Below, in pieces: positions 25,603 through 38,326 of a stretch of DNA of 64,000 nucleotides. The position numbers and the translations under genes are program-made. The notes under the pieces were generated by a model. The model ran no database searches, was not told the origin of the DNA, and saw only the letters and a list, made by a program, of their open reading frames with translations. Every line of letters starts with the position of its first letter. Positions within the stretch are counted from its first letter, which is position 1. Source of the stretch: Citrus sinensis (taxonomy: Eukaryota; Streptophyta; Magnoliopsida; Sapindales; Rutaceae); contig NC_068559.1 in assembly GCF_022201045.2 (NCBI RefSeq), forward strand, positions 26,915,501 through 26,979,500, in the 5' to 3' direction.

Positions 25603-26367
25603 GACGCTTAACCATTGAAGTGGAATGCAAATTTTCATTAAAACACCTCATAAAGACAAGAAAGAGCTGCTAGAAATTATTCACTCGATTATTCCCTACT
25701 TGTTTGAAATCAAAATCAGATTTTGATTTGTAAGGCAGATTGTTTAATTTTCTATTTAACAATTAAAGGCAAGAGTTCAAGTTGTAATTTTTTTGCTCTT
25801 TATTTATTATTCGGATTGGAGACAAATTTACTCATCGGCTCAATTATTTTAGTGGAGTCAAGCTAAGCAATTCCTTGGACGAAAATGATATCTATTTGGG
25901 TCCACATACGTCGGTACTTATTTTGGTGGAGGAAAAATCAATGTAACCCGACAGTTGGTGGGTAAAATTTCTGACATATCTGTATTCGTTTTTTTTTTTT
26001 TTTCTAGGGATTTTGTTTTTGAGTTGAAATTTGATATTGAAAATTTATCAACATGGCATTTTTTTAAATTATCACCGCAAAGTGCTTCTAAATATGTATA
26101 TATATTAATGAAAAACAAGAGCATAATAAATGACACGCATTTGTATAATTAACTGGAGTAAGAATTATATGATCATGATATTAATAATATATGCTAGGAA
26201 TCTAAGACTTCAAAAAGCTTCCACAGCTAGGAAAGCATCTATCTGTTTATGACAAACGCTGAATGGGGACGTAAAATACCAGGGAAAGCTAACGACGTTA
26301 GAGATACTCATCACTTGATTCCTAGATAAAAATATTAAGGTTTTGTGTCTCGTTGCATCATCGTAAA
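25603..26367. other. Convergent 3' region between ThrRS and the RSS3-like gene
   Basis: The 765 bp between the two stop codons must hold both 3' UTRs, since the genes face each other. It has T-rich runs (for example about 25989-26005) but no other recognised feature. A short overlap of the transcripts is possible. Confidence 0.55.
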
Positions 26368-28080
26368 TCAATTTTGATGGTGATGAAAGTGATGTTGATA
26401 ACCAGACATTGAACTGCTACACTCACCCACATCACGATCATGAGGCCTCCTGCAGTAGTCTTCGTCGGTGTCTTCTTTGGCAACTTTCTCCGCTTGAATG
26501 AACTCCATTGGCCTTTGATGAGCGGCGGACACGAACGGTGACATTAGTGGTGGCTGTGACTCGCCGTAGTCTCCCGAAGGAGGAGGTGGGACCACTGAGG
26601 GGAGCTTCGAGAGGAGAGCTTCCAGGCTGCTCATTGAAGGAGTGATCTTCATTGCACTACTCGGTTGATTGAAATGGTCATAGTATTGATGATGATGATG
26701 ATCAAGTGGTAGTGCTGCTGCAAGGGGGTTTTGAATTTGATAGTGGTGCCATGCCTCTGCTGGTGCATGATACCCATCTATTTTGAAAGGGTACGCCGAA
26801 GACGATGGGTGTGGCAGCAGCACCCCAGGGATGCTTTCTATGTAGCTGAACTTTTTTCTTAGTAGAACAACGTAGCTCAAGTCCTCAACTACCTTGTTAA
26901 CAGCTCCCAATTGAACAACACCTTCTCTAACAGCAATCAAGGCTATGGTCTGCAATTATATAATTATTATTATCATTCATGAGTTTAAATTAATAAAAAA
27001 AAACACATGCTAAAATCATCATATCATTTGTTAAGAAATGATAAATGTTAATGCAATATTATACCTTTATACCAGACTGGAACTGGGCTTCCCAAGTCCT
27101 GGGGTGCTGTAAAACAAGATGGATATTTCTGTAAGAAAACAGACGTTTTTCTTTCTGAAAGAAAGTGCAACATGAAATGAATCTTTAACACATATAAGCT
27201 TATTATTACTGAGTCTGCTGCGTTATGCCATGCTGACAAGAAGTTGATCTCTTGGTCATTTGGTTCTTTGTATATCCATTTATGGCTATGATCTGCAGCA
27301 ACCTTTCCTATCAAACTGTACATACCAATAAATAAATAAAATAAAAACCAGAGAGAGATCAATCAAATCAAGTTTCTTGCTTGCTTTGAAATTTAATGTG
27401 TACCAGTTAGTTTTTTCACACACATACCCTTCGCCATAGTTGTAGATTTCATGGGACATTTTGAAGAAAAGCTCTGGTTGAAGCCCTTGATAGTGTTGAA
27501 ATTCACAGTTGCCATAAACTGAAGAGCTTGGACAATCTCCAGAATTGATCTCAGCTGCTGTTGAAGCAGCAAAGTTGCAGAAACCATCTTCCCAAACCAA
27601 TATCCTGCCACATGTTTAATAAATATAGCATGCTATATATTGCTAGCCTAGTAAGTTACTGATGCTAGTTATTAAGAAACTTAAAAAGCAAATACCAGTT
27701 CCTTCTGTTGCCTCTTGACCTATCATAAGCTCCTTGACCATCCCATCTATATATAAAAACAAAGAAGGGTTATATATATAATAAACATACATTAATTTAT
27801 CAAATAAAACAATGCCTATTCTATCGAATGAAAATGAATTATATTAGTAGGCTAATAGCTAAGAATATATGATCATTCATTCTCTATCTTGAAAGAAACA
27901 AAACCCTATGCACATATATGTTGTGTATTTCTTGTTGGCTTACTTGGGTGGTGGATAATTTCTAGGCAAGATCCTCCAAAAAACTGCATAAACCCACTGA
28001 GAATTCTCATGAATGCATAAGCTTCTCAATGTGTGTTGAAGGAGATGAGTCATAGCTAATGGATTTAGATGTTCTTCCAT
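26368..28080 (-). CDS. RSS3: RICE SALT SENSITIVE 3-like protein (bHLH-MYC_N domain)
   Basis: Six exons on the minus strand: 27944-28080, 27696-27746, 27428-27604, 27210-27315, 27065-27106, 26368-26949; 1095 bp, 364 residues, all junctions GT/AG and in frame. It starts MEEHLNPLAMTHLLQHTLRS and carries a MYC_N-type domain (about residues 10-195): WVYAVFWRILPRNYPPPKW, RNRRNW-like basic stretch, GEGLIGKVAAD, HPRTWEAQFQSGIKTIALIAVREGVVQLG. After it come a His-rich stretch and the conserved ITPSMSSLEALLSKLPSV motif. No bHLH DNA-binding domain follows. Rice RSS3 is a nuclear factor that joins JAZ proteins and bHLH factors to restrain jasmonate responses and sustain root growth under salt; the same role is inferred here. 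Rice RSS3 is, from memory, longer in its C-terminal half. Confidence 0.9.
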
Positions 28081-28084
28081 CTTT

Positions 28085-28145
28085 CAAACTCTCTCTCTCT
28101 CTTTCTCTTCTCTTACTACTCTTTCCTCTCTCTATATCTCCCTTT
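28085..28145 (-). repeat. GA-rich 5' leader of the RSS3-like gene
   Basis: On the plus strand this is a run of CT repeats, i.e. GA-rich on the coding strand, lying within 70 bp upstream of the start codon. GA/CT leaders are common in plant regulatory genes and can bind BPC/GAGA factors. Confidence 0.5.
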
Positions 28146-28186
28146 GAAAGAAGGCTAAGCTCAGCAGTCAGCATATCCTATCTTGC

Positions 28187-28195
28187 TTTTTTATA
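28187..28195 (-). promoter_or_regulatory. Probable TATA box of the RSS3-like gene
   Basis: On the minus strand it reads TTATAAAAA, about 110 bp upstream of the start codon and just upstream of the GA-rich leader. Confidence 0.55.
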
Positions 28196-28199
28196 AGCC

Positions 28200-30127
28200 C
28201 ACACCAAGAAGCAAATCTCACATTTCTCTCTCTTTCGCTAATCTACTGTGCATTCACTTAATCTTGCTTTAAATAAAATAAATTTTTACCAAAATGGTTT
28301 CTTGAGGGCCCAACCAATTTTTTTTTTTTTTTTTGGATTCTCAACGGTCTCCGTATCAATCAATCACAAATTCAAAATATGAATCATCAGCTAGCAGAGA
28401 CCAAATCTCAGTATTCATACACTACCATCATGATTCATGACTATATCTTTCTCTTCTTCAATCACATCAATGAATATAATTTTCTTACCCATCTAATATT
28501 CCGCCCCAGAAAGTGAAAAACGCGAGGAAAAACAAAAAGAAGAAGAAGAAAATTAGTTATCCATTATAATATAACTTCATTTAAAGTCAATGTAGAAAAC
28601 AAAATGAATTAACTACACCGCGATTGGTTTTTAACAGCAAAAGATAAATTATTTTAAGTGGGGATATTTTTCATTTTGTTTGATTACTTGTTAGTAGTGC
28701 TATCTTGGTTTACTTGGCTTAGCTGCAAAAGTTACAAGTGTCCATTACTGCAATAAATTATATGCTAATATTTCAATATATGATACCGTTGTTGACATTT
28801 ACGTTAAGAAGGCCAGCAAAGCTACGAACCCGTATCAATAGGTATTTTTGCAACATCAAGATTCAACTTTATTCACGTGTTTATGCTTCACATATATGCA
28901 GATATATATAACAATTGCATAGCACAGCTAGCTGCATATATACTTGCACCTCCCCATAAATTGTTTTAACTTTAATTTGCTTTGTCATTTGTCAAGCACA
29001 TTCTCATCGCGGCTTGAATGGTGTCTATATCACTAATTCTCCTCTCTCCAATCAGGGACACCCATAATTAAAGTAGCTGGCTAGAGCATTAAATCACACC
29101 ATATAATGTGTGGTAATAACTGGTTGCTGCCTGCTAGTTTTAGAGGGTTTGGTGCAATTTCAATGTATAATGTAAAGCGGTTGTAGGATAGATCAAATCG
29201 TGTTGATTTATCACAGTTTCATTTTACTTTTACACAACCTTAAACATTCACAAAAATTGATGCAAAATTAAACCCAATACGCTGTACTTTTATTTGTTTC
29301 TGGGCTCTCTCTTTTTTTTTTTTTTTTTTTTTTTCCCCCCTTCTTCCTCTCTCGTTATGAATCTGTCTCTGTGCAAGTTCCATGATGACTCAAAGGAGCT
29401 TTCAGTGCTTTCATATCATTTCCCCTTCCCTGACACCAAGAAATGTTTTTGACAGACCATTATATTCTGTCTTTGACCACCTTTAATTAATAGACTGTCC
29501 CTAACTAAGCCTTCCAATCAACGTAGAATTAATAATTTCAGCAAATAATTAACCCACCATCATTAATTTGTCACCATCAATTTCTTGATGGTGACACACA
29601 ATGCTGTCTTCATTATTTCCTCTCCTCGGCTTCTTTTGAGGGCAAACCCCATTTGTTTTTTAGCGTGCAGCGATATTGAGTGTTATAAATAGGGTACTGT
29701 TAATGCTGTTTATTGATTTATTGATTAGTTTATTTGTTCTATCTAATGCAACAATGAATGTACGGTCTCCTTTAACCAAAGTAAAATAATGGAGTTTTGA
29801 GACAAGGCTCTGTACTGGTGATGTAAGCGAAAGCAACCTCTTTGGGCTACAAGTAAATGAAGTTTTGGATTTTGTTGACGGTGGTGGTTCCGACTCAGTA
29901 TGACAGTATTACTTAATATTTTATTATTTATATATTTATTTTTCTTTTCTTTGTGGAATGGAATTGGAGAAGTATTTATTGGTATGGGAAGAAACAATGG
30001 CACAAGCACAACGCAACAGAAGAGGTCTGGTCAAGAAACAGACGTTGAATTAATTGAAATGTTATCCCATCACTTTCTTAAAGTGGAATCTATGTTTTCC
30101 CATGCTTCTTAATAGCCAATTTTATAT
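28200..30127. other. Upstream region of the RSS3-like gene, no gene seen
   Basis: Non-coding by eye. Poly-T runs at about 28319-28334 and 29311-29334. Several small open frames near 29743-30112 overlap on both strands and have no family features. Probably promoter and spacer. Confidence 0.5.
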
Positions 30128-30173
30128 TTAAATGTTGAGTTATATCCCGTATTAGTTAGTAAAGAAAAATTAC

Positions 30174-30526
30174 TTAGAGTATCTCCAAAGACTCTATAAA
30201 TTTTACTCTTTAAATACATATTTGCTTACCTATGTAGCAAATAAAATGGTGAAAAAATATGATATTCTTCAAAATACTCTTCAAATAAAAATAAGTTAAT
30301 ATTATTTTAATCATATAATTAGTTTTTTAAAGGAAAAGTCAATAGTAATTAAAGCACTTCTCTCTCTTTCTTCAATGAAAATTAATAAAATATAAATTGA
30401 AGAGAAAGAATCAATTTTTTATTTGAAGAATCTTAATTGGAGTGTCTTTTAGAGCTTTAAATATTGATGTGGCTCTTCAAATAAGTAATAAAATCTTATT
30501 TGAAGAGTTTTTTGGTGATGCTCTTA
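30174..30526. mobile_element. Tourist-like (PIF/Harbinger) MITE nested in the TRIM 5' LTR
   Basis: The element is 30177-30523 (347 bp). It starts GAGTATCTCCAAAGACTC and ends, read inward from the right, GAGCATCACCAAAAAACTC: a good inverted repeat. TTA flanks both sides (30174-30176, 30524-30526), the 3-bp target of PIF/Harbinger elements. The uninterrupted 3' LTR of the host TRIM (TTACTTGGGTTTATAAG near 31156-31172) shows the empty site, so the ends are confirmed inside the window. Confidence 0.85.
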
Positions 30527-30639
30527 GGTTTACGAGTTAAATAAATTACTCCATCTAATGGGCCAGTTTTTTCAGTTGAATATCTGGAAATCTTAGGCCC
30601 AGCCCCTCAACAATTAGTATCAAAGCCAAACTTTAGTAG

Positions 30640-31120
30640 CTAAAATGTGGTGGTGGTGGAACAATTCAGATGTGTTGGACGAAAGGACTGTGGTATCAGA
30701 GTCAAACCCTAATAACCAAAACGTGGTGGTGGAATAAGTCAGGTGTGTCGGATGAAAGGAGCAGCCAAAATGTGGTGGTGAAATAATTCAAGTATGTCAA
30801 ATGAAAGGAGTAGTTAGAATGTGCTAGTGGAACAACTCAAGTGTGTCCAACGGACGAGATTTGACAGCAGTGGTTTCTTTGAGTTGTATTTCACATTGGG
30901 TAATAAAGAGAAGTTACTTGAATTTATAAGTAGAATAGGTTACAACTCAAGTGTGTCGGACGATCGAGGTGTGGTGATGAAACAACTTAAGTGTGTCGGA
31001 CGAAAGGAGTAGCAAGAATATGGTGGTGGAACAACTCAGGTATGTCGAACGAAATGAGCAACTAGAATGTGTCGATGGAACAACTTAAGTGTGTCAGACT
31101 ACTAGGATCCTTCAGCAGTG
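30640..31120 (+). repeat. Degenerate tandem repeats in the TRIM internal domain
   Basis: Units of roughly 55-60 bp built on GTGGTGGAACAACTCAAGTG and TGTCGGACGAAAGGAG recur from about 30643, diverging along the way. Part of the LTR sequence (TTTCTTTGAGTTGTATTTCACATTG-like block near 30884) is repeated internally as well. The open frame at 30821-31012 is a by-product of the repeats. Confidence 0.7.
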
Positions 31121-31258
31121 GTTTCTTTGAGTTGTGTCCCATATTTACTAGTAAAATAGAGTTACTTGGGTTTATAAGTAGAATATGTCACTTCACTTAA
31201 TAAACTAGTCTTTTAGCTTGGATACCTAAAAATCTTAAACCTAATCCCCAAAATTAAA

Positions 31259-34200
31259 TAATTTGTAATCTGATAACCAACCAAAATAATTTATTGGAAA
31301 AAGGTATGTATACATAAAATATATATGTCTATTGATTGTCTAGATCATAAAAAGAATGCATGCATGCATTCGCATAATCCAAAAAGCAGGCAAAATCTTC
31401 ATCTCCTCCACCGCCCTTCTCCCATTTGATGCTGTTTTGGAATGTTTGATGCTTTCTTAATAACAATATAATATGTAAGGCTAGATTTCCCTTTTTGTTG
31501 TTTTTTCCCCCAAAAAGAAAAACTCAGTTTATTTTATTGGTTTAGTTTAGAAAGGGTTGGTTATTAGGTATCGATAATGTACAAAAACCTTAATTTCAGT
31601 GCTTCTTGGAGTGATGAAATGTCTCATCATCTAAATTAAGCATTTTGTTTTCTATACTACTCACCGCATCTCCCAATATGAGTCCTCATGATTCATTGGA
31701 CCTCCTAAACCCTAAAGAAATCTAAGCTCATAATTTACTAACTTATTACGCATGCATGTATTGCAGACATGAGTAAAATTTCATGCATGGGTATTTCTTT
31801 CCTATTTTCTTAATTTTCTTATGGGGCACTTAGATTTGTTGCTTTTTAGACCCTCAATAATGGAGCTAGCGTTCACCAATTACAAGCTGCAAGGTAAACT
31901 AAAATATGCCCAATAACACGGTTTACATGATTAGATACTTGTAGCATGACTAGTTTCTGGAGAATGCTCACAATATAACGCTATTGGATAAAACACTCTA
32001 AATTGTTCGTTGTACATCCTTTTGTTTTGTTATTTCTCTTAAGTAACTTTGGGATGTTACCGACGAACATTTGAGTTTAATACATAGAAAATTGAACTTG
32101 GGGAATTAAGAATCAAAAACAAAAAATAACTTGAAAATTTTCCCCATAAAGAGAGAAAAAAAAAAAAAGGTGAAACGACGTACCAAACAAGTACGACGCT
32201 GTAGAGTAAATATATCCTAGTTTATGGGTTTGTATCATAGTTTATGGGTTTGTTGATGAAGAGAACTTTAGTAGCTAGAAACTTTAAATAAAAGAGAAGT
32301 CGGTCAAATATATCAAATCACTGAGAACTCTACGTTCCTATAGATAGAAATAACACCAAGGCATCACGTGAAATCATTGTGGTCAGAATCTAGGCCTAGA
32401 AAAAGCTTGTGTACCCACCTTAGAAACAAAAGGAAAAGGAGAAAGATAAGTTATGTTAGAAAGATAGTCCTTTAATAGTCACCTTTCTCTAAACTTTTCC
32501 TCGCTGTAAAACTACCCTTTTCTGTCATAAACTTTAGTGGTATCCTTGACTTCCTCATCTCAATTTTCATCCAACTTTTACGCGTATCTTCAATGAGGCA
32601 AAAAGGGCCTCCAATTATTTTGTTTTGCTGCTAAAATATGAGCACCATCAAACAAGGAACCTGCCATCCAATCTAGGCCATCCAATAACCTGACCCCGTT
32701 TTCTCTTATTTTTGTCAAATAGATGTTGATTTGATGAGATCACCCGCTAGAACAGTCAATCTATTGAACTAGTCTGATGAGGGACCAGCTATTCTTATTG
32801 TGCATACAGATGTTAAACACAAAATCCACTTCCTCAGTTTCTCCAGTTAATGAATAACATTAGCTGTGCCCCTCCCAATTTACTGACCCCTCACTTTCGT
32901 CAACCATCAACATCATAAAATAAAGTAAAAAGACAATTAATCAAGACACCACATGTTTATTTGTTGAGCCACTTTCGTGCTCTAATCATATTCTTATTAT
33001 TACTACTCTCTAAACTAATCCTCATTGAACAATATTAAATCTTCAGGCTTTGGAACATGCAAATAGGAGTCTAGAGCCATTCAAATTGGCGTCTTAACGG
33101 TCTAATAATCAATAAGAGAATAAGTTTTTCTTTACATGTTTTGCTTTTGCTTTTCAGATTCAAGTGAGAGATTAATCAAAGGTATATATGATTATTGCAC
33201 CACTTGGGTGGGGTTATGGTTGATATGCTAGCTTATTTAAGCAACATGGCTGTGAAGGAGACTTGCAATCATAGAGAAAGCGAATAAGCATCCATCTAAA
33301 GGTTCTTCTGGTTGATGACAACCTGACTGAGAAATGTGGGTCATAAAAGATAGAGACATTTGATCTATCACCCAGAAAATGCACCCCCTCCTCTTTTCTT
33401 TTTATGAATTGACTCCAGCCCCTCTCTCTCTCTCTCTCAAACTCACAGCCCCGTTCTGGGAGAGAGGCCTCAAAAGGGCTAACAAAACTGTGATATTTTC
33501 TTCCATCTTCTCCCCAACTACCAACCATAGTATGTCTGTGAATCCACATTGTTATCATTATTATTTCGCTCTCAAGTTGTCACCAACGATGTCATTTCAA
33601 TGTCACACAATAGCACTAGTGCTTTCCCTATATTTTTATATTTTTATTTTTTCCCTTTCATGTCTTTACAGAAGGGATTGCACATGGGGGAATGGCCACA
33701 GTGTAGGCAAGATGCTCTTTGTTCTCTCGTCTCAATAACCAAAAAATACTAATAATAATCAGAAAATGGAATTTATAGGAAATGCATTTCAGATTTTCCA
33801 TGTTCATACACATTTTTTGATGATGGTTTGATTAGATTCGTTTCTTTTCTATTTGGGCCCTCAGTTGCTGATTATGATGACTTTCGTGGACACTTTGTGT
33901 GATAAAAATGGTACACGCTAGTACAGGTTATATGTATCCGGAATTGCCTATTGCTGCTATTGCCTATTGGCACTGTGGAAAGTAACCTTGGCCCCCGCCC
34001 CGGACCCAATATGGTTATCTAATTAGGCGGCTAAGATAGTGGGCCAACTCTTAAAAGTGGTTCGGGTCCTGACCCAAATAGATGCCCCGCATTCTGCTTC
34101 CAAGTGCCTATGTTCCTAACTCCTAACCTTTGTCTTTCTAGATCGTGCAAATTATGGAGTACTGGGTTAAAACACCAGAATGCCATGGTTGGTAACTGTC

Positions 34201-37200
34201 AATTTTACATGTTTAATTACTTAAGGGACATACTTTTTCCCAGAACATTATCATTCTAACATTGAAGCTTTTTACTCATATACTTATGAGGCCACTTTCA
34301 TTGCACAAATCTTAATTACAAGCTAGAGAAACAGAAATAGACATGGTATCTATCTAATGGTATAATGCCTGTGTAAAAAGTTGAGGACCATTACGTAAGA
34401 CTGAACGACGAATGAACCAGGAGTGATGAGTGAATAGTGATTAGTGGGAAACGTACTCTGCACTAGCAGTATAGCAGCCAGTGGATTGAACACCTGAGTG
34501 GTCTCTCTGTCTTCTCTGTTATTGCCATACCAAAACCTCTGCTGTACTTCCTAAACCAGCTGGGACACCATCTTCATTCCTTAACCCGTTGGCATGTGAC
34601 TTCCACGTGTTCAATATTAAAGCCCCCATCACATGCCATGGTCTCATTGGCAAATGGCAAATGGCAAATAGCAAATAGCAGGCGGGAACCTCCATTCTTC
34701 AATCAAATTATGCTACTCGAATAAACCAGAAAATTCTTTAGCAAAGTAATCAATCATGGTTTAGAGATGAGAGAGGTACAACTTTGTCCTCTGATAAAGT
34801 TTTCTTATCCTCTAATCTCAGCTGCTTCCAGCCCCAAACAAAATATCTTCCATCCCCATAACAAAACATATTACTGTGTATTAAACAAGGGTACCGGTTT
34901 GTTTCCAATATATTATTTCAAAAAAACATCAATGATTTGGATTTTATTTTCTAAAAAATGATAGGTGTGATACTATTATATCCAACTACTTAATCCTGTT
35001 CTCACATGCCAAAATAAATAAATAAATAAATCTTGTAATTGATATTTTGTAAAATTGTTACATGCTTTCTTGTAACTATTTTTTTCCCATCAAGCTCCTG
35101 AGTATGTATTGTCTGAATAAAGTTTATTCGCCTAAAAAGATATAAGATACTCATCAACTTACCTATATCTGAATTCGGACAATCGGTATCCTCCTCGCAT
35201 TGCCCTCCCTACACCAATCAATTTTCTTTTCCCTTCTCTCGGTAGACAATAACTACAACCAGAAATTGCCCACTTCTTGGCAAGCTTTTTCGGAGGCCAA
35301 ACTCACAGGAAAGCTACAAAAGCCCAACAAAATTTCCGGGAAAGGAGGGGGAAGGTGGTGGTGTGAGGGACCAGCCTAGCTACGTCATATTCCTAGTGAT
35401 ACTAATATACTCATTAAGAAACAGAGCACAAAGTACTTATTAAACTCAACTACACACAGTTTACAAGGCTCTGCTCTCTTTTAGTTATTTTCTTCTAATT
35501 ATTGACATCTGTACGGAGACATTTAAGACAGATGACACCACTTAGTTGTGAGTAAGATGGAAGGCACCACTTAATTATGTGCTGTAAGTTTAATTAAATA
35601 TATTGAACATGCTGGAAACAACATAAAAATAGGATTTCTAACTGGCAACAAATGTTGATGAGAAGCTTCTTTAACATTGATTCACAATGGTGAACCTTAT
35701 GCGCACAGTCGATGTCCCGTGGCAGTTCAAATGTGACTGCCCTGTCCTTTCTCCTGCTATGGCTCTATTTGTTAAGTAAGGTTTGTGCAGCCTGAAAGTT
35801 GATTTCTGAATAAATTAACTTAGTCCCTATTCAAGAAAGCCATGTGCTTAAACTAGAAACAATTAGGATATCTCCTGAATTAAAATCTATGATTAGTGTT
35901 TTTTATCTGAAAATGGCTCCACAATATGAAAAGCCGGCATCCAAACCAAAACCATATAACATAAATATTGAGGCAGTTGGAGGCAGCTCTAGATATGGAA
36001 AAAGCCAAACCCCATCGAAATTATCATGTCTAAGTGTACGTCGAAGCGATCTAAGAATAATGCTCATTAGTCATTGCTCAAAAATAGTGCAGCAGAGAGA
36101 TTTATCCACAGCAAGAGCTAAAACAAGCAACATCCTTTTGATTTTTCTGAATTATGCACAAGTAACGAACAACATACATTTGTAAAGTTCACAGTTCAAT
36201 ACCTCCCATCTTGGCACCATTATGTCACTCTCGGTAGCTAATGTCAAGAAAAAGTTCACTAATTTTCTGCAGAATGACAAAAAATAGGAAGGAGCTGTGT
36301 GCAATAAATTTCAGTTAGTGGCAAAGTTGCCATCAGGAGCGGTAGAATTATGGAGAGACCTAACACAGTCTGAAACTGCAACCACATAAAAGCTAAGCAA
36401 GCCGGCATTCAAATGATAAATTTTTTTAAGAACGGTTGTTTGAACTCAGTTACTATGCTGTCTCATTCCAAAAGAAAACTAATTTACAGCCTGTTTACTT
36501 TGATCATAATAAGATAATAATCCTTCAAAAAAACAAAAGAGCTTGCGACGGAGTGTTCATGCCATATTGATTTAAAGCTATAGCCATTTTCATAATGGTA
36601 ATTTAGGACCATTAATGAATAGAAAAAAAAATCCCAAAGCGATAAGGCCGTTAAAATATCAGGACCATGACAATCAAACATTTGGACCACCTTGAAACAG
36701 ATAGAACAATGGTGGTCCAGTGCCTAAAATTCCAATGAGTGATACGCATAGAAGCCTAACTGGATTCACCACTAAATACCAATACCACGCTACCTGTTAG
36801 GTTCATATAAAGACTCAATAGATTTAGACTCTCATAAGTTGCATTTCCAAGGGAAATGATACATACAGTTGCATCTGATCCTAGAAACGTAGCGTCTGAT
36901 ATAAATGACACTAGGTACTTGTGCTACTGCTTGCATTTACAACATAGGAAGATTGAAACTTTTAAAGTAGAAAAAAAAAATTCTACAATTCTCAATTTGA
37001 AGTCAACTAGAAACCTTAAGAACTTGATGTTAAATGCCTATGGCTTTAATCTTGTGCAATGCATTTTACTAGCTAGTCGTCAAAGTTCATGTGAACGTCT
37101 ATTCAAAATTGATTCCTAGTATCCTACTAATTGAGTGCCCTTCATGGTGCCATTTTGCTAGCATGTAAATAATACAAAAACCAAGCCCTGCGTGTTCACA

Positions 37201-38326
37201 ATGTTTGAAATTGCTTTGACATGCCGCATGTATCATCATTGTCCTGCTCCATTTCCTCATGATCATCTGCATTGAGGGTGGGTAGTCGGTAGCGTAATCA
37301 AGCATTCATAACAGTGTTGTGTGTACTTGAGTCACTGCATTTGCAAACAATTCCAAACACAGAACTAAGTTGGATTGTTGTAAACAGCAATTTCACTCAA
37401 ATCGTAAAATAGAATGCAGAGTTGTAGGACCAAGTCTTTAAGTTACTTTATGAAAAGAGCTCAACTTTGTTGTTTCCTCAATTCAAACAGCTAAGCTCTT
37501 AGGTCTAAGAAATCATCGACCATCAAATTAAAGGCTTCTTTTTTAGGAAAGAAAATCCAACGGTGCTTTTGCAAGATTTGTACGGTGCCTGTCCACTAGT
37601 GCAGCCTCTTTAGTCTTTCCACCATCAAGTTCGACTTTTTATTGGAGATGGAGACCATTCACATTATCAACCTTACTTTCAACAGTTACGTTTCTGACTT
37701 GACCAGTTGACAAAGGCATTTCATAACCATCGATGCTGGCACCGGCAGCACATATGCAACTCTCAGATTAACAATAACGCTCCATTCTTTTAACATATCA
37801 TGTATCAGAGAATTCAGAAATCCTAATAATATGCTAACAAAGGACAAAAATAAATAAATTCATCAAAAAGGAGTAATGAGAAGTGCAGACGACCGAGACT
37901 GCACTTACAATATGCATCAATCAAACTGCACATTGCAGGACCTTATGAACTGATTCATCGAATAATCCTTCAAACCCAAACCCAGTTCCTGCACAGGGGC
38001 AGGCCGGCAGCGGCAGGGCATATGCCAGTGTCGTCTCGTGTTCAGGTTGTTTCCGAGACAAGGTGGCAACGGCATGATGCACACTCACTAGTCACACTAC
38101 TCGCACAAACAAATGAACAATTACATCAACTGCAGTGCAGGCCTAGGTTCTCGTTGCTAGCAGGCCCAATTTTCGCCGCTATCTTAGTTCAGTCTCTAAG
38201 AGTTGTTTGTGGTTGGGCCTAGACTATTGAACTGCTGGTTTGTTGCGTCTAGCCCACCTTTAATCTTTGCAGTCGTGGGCATCACAAGTGCCGAAAAGTG
38301 AGAATTGTGGGGTGGGATCAATGCTC
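31259..38326. other. Long gene-poor spacer
   Basis: No multi-exon gene could be assembled. Small features: a palindromic ATGCATGCATGCAT at about 31358-31371, poly-A near 32155-32169, a CT microsatellite near 33423-33439, a 7-bp tandem repeat (CAAATGG / CAAATAG) near 34650-34679 and an AAAT run near 35013-35030. A 35-codon minus-strand stretch ending at a TAA (37639-37641) looks mildly coding but has no partner exons. Confidence 0.45.

Larger units (their letters stand above)
30128..31258 (+). mobile_element. Degenerate TRIM retroelement with nested MITE
   Basis: The 5' LTR (30133-30176 plus 30527-30612, 130 bp without the nested insert) starts TGTTGAG and ends CTCAACA. The diverged 3' LTR is about 31125-31253. 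The repeats share blocks such as GAGTT(A/G)T(A/G)TCCC, AGTAAA, TTACTT(A/G)GGTTTA and TGGATACC-like motifs. Directly after the 5' LTR, TTAGTATCAAAGCC at 30614 matches the usual primer-binding site for initiator-Met tRNA (TGGTATCAGAGC) with two changes. The direct repeat TTAAA flanks the whole (30128-30132, 31254-31258). Internal domain about 510 bp, no coding capacity. This is the layout of a terminal-repeat retrotransposon in miniature. Confidence 0.75.

Noticed and set aside
26210-26245. Resemblance to a miR396-like sequence (TTCCACAGCT)
   Set aside because: Only ten bases match, and no hairpin partner is visible nearby.
30821-31012. Open frame in the TRIM internal domain
   Set aside because: Produced by the tandem repeats; no recognisable domain and TRIMs do not encode proteins.
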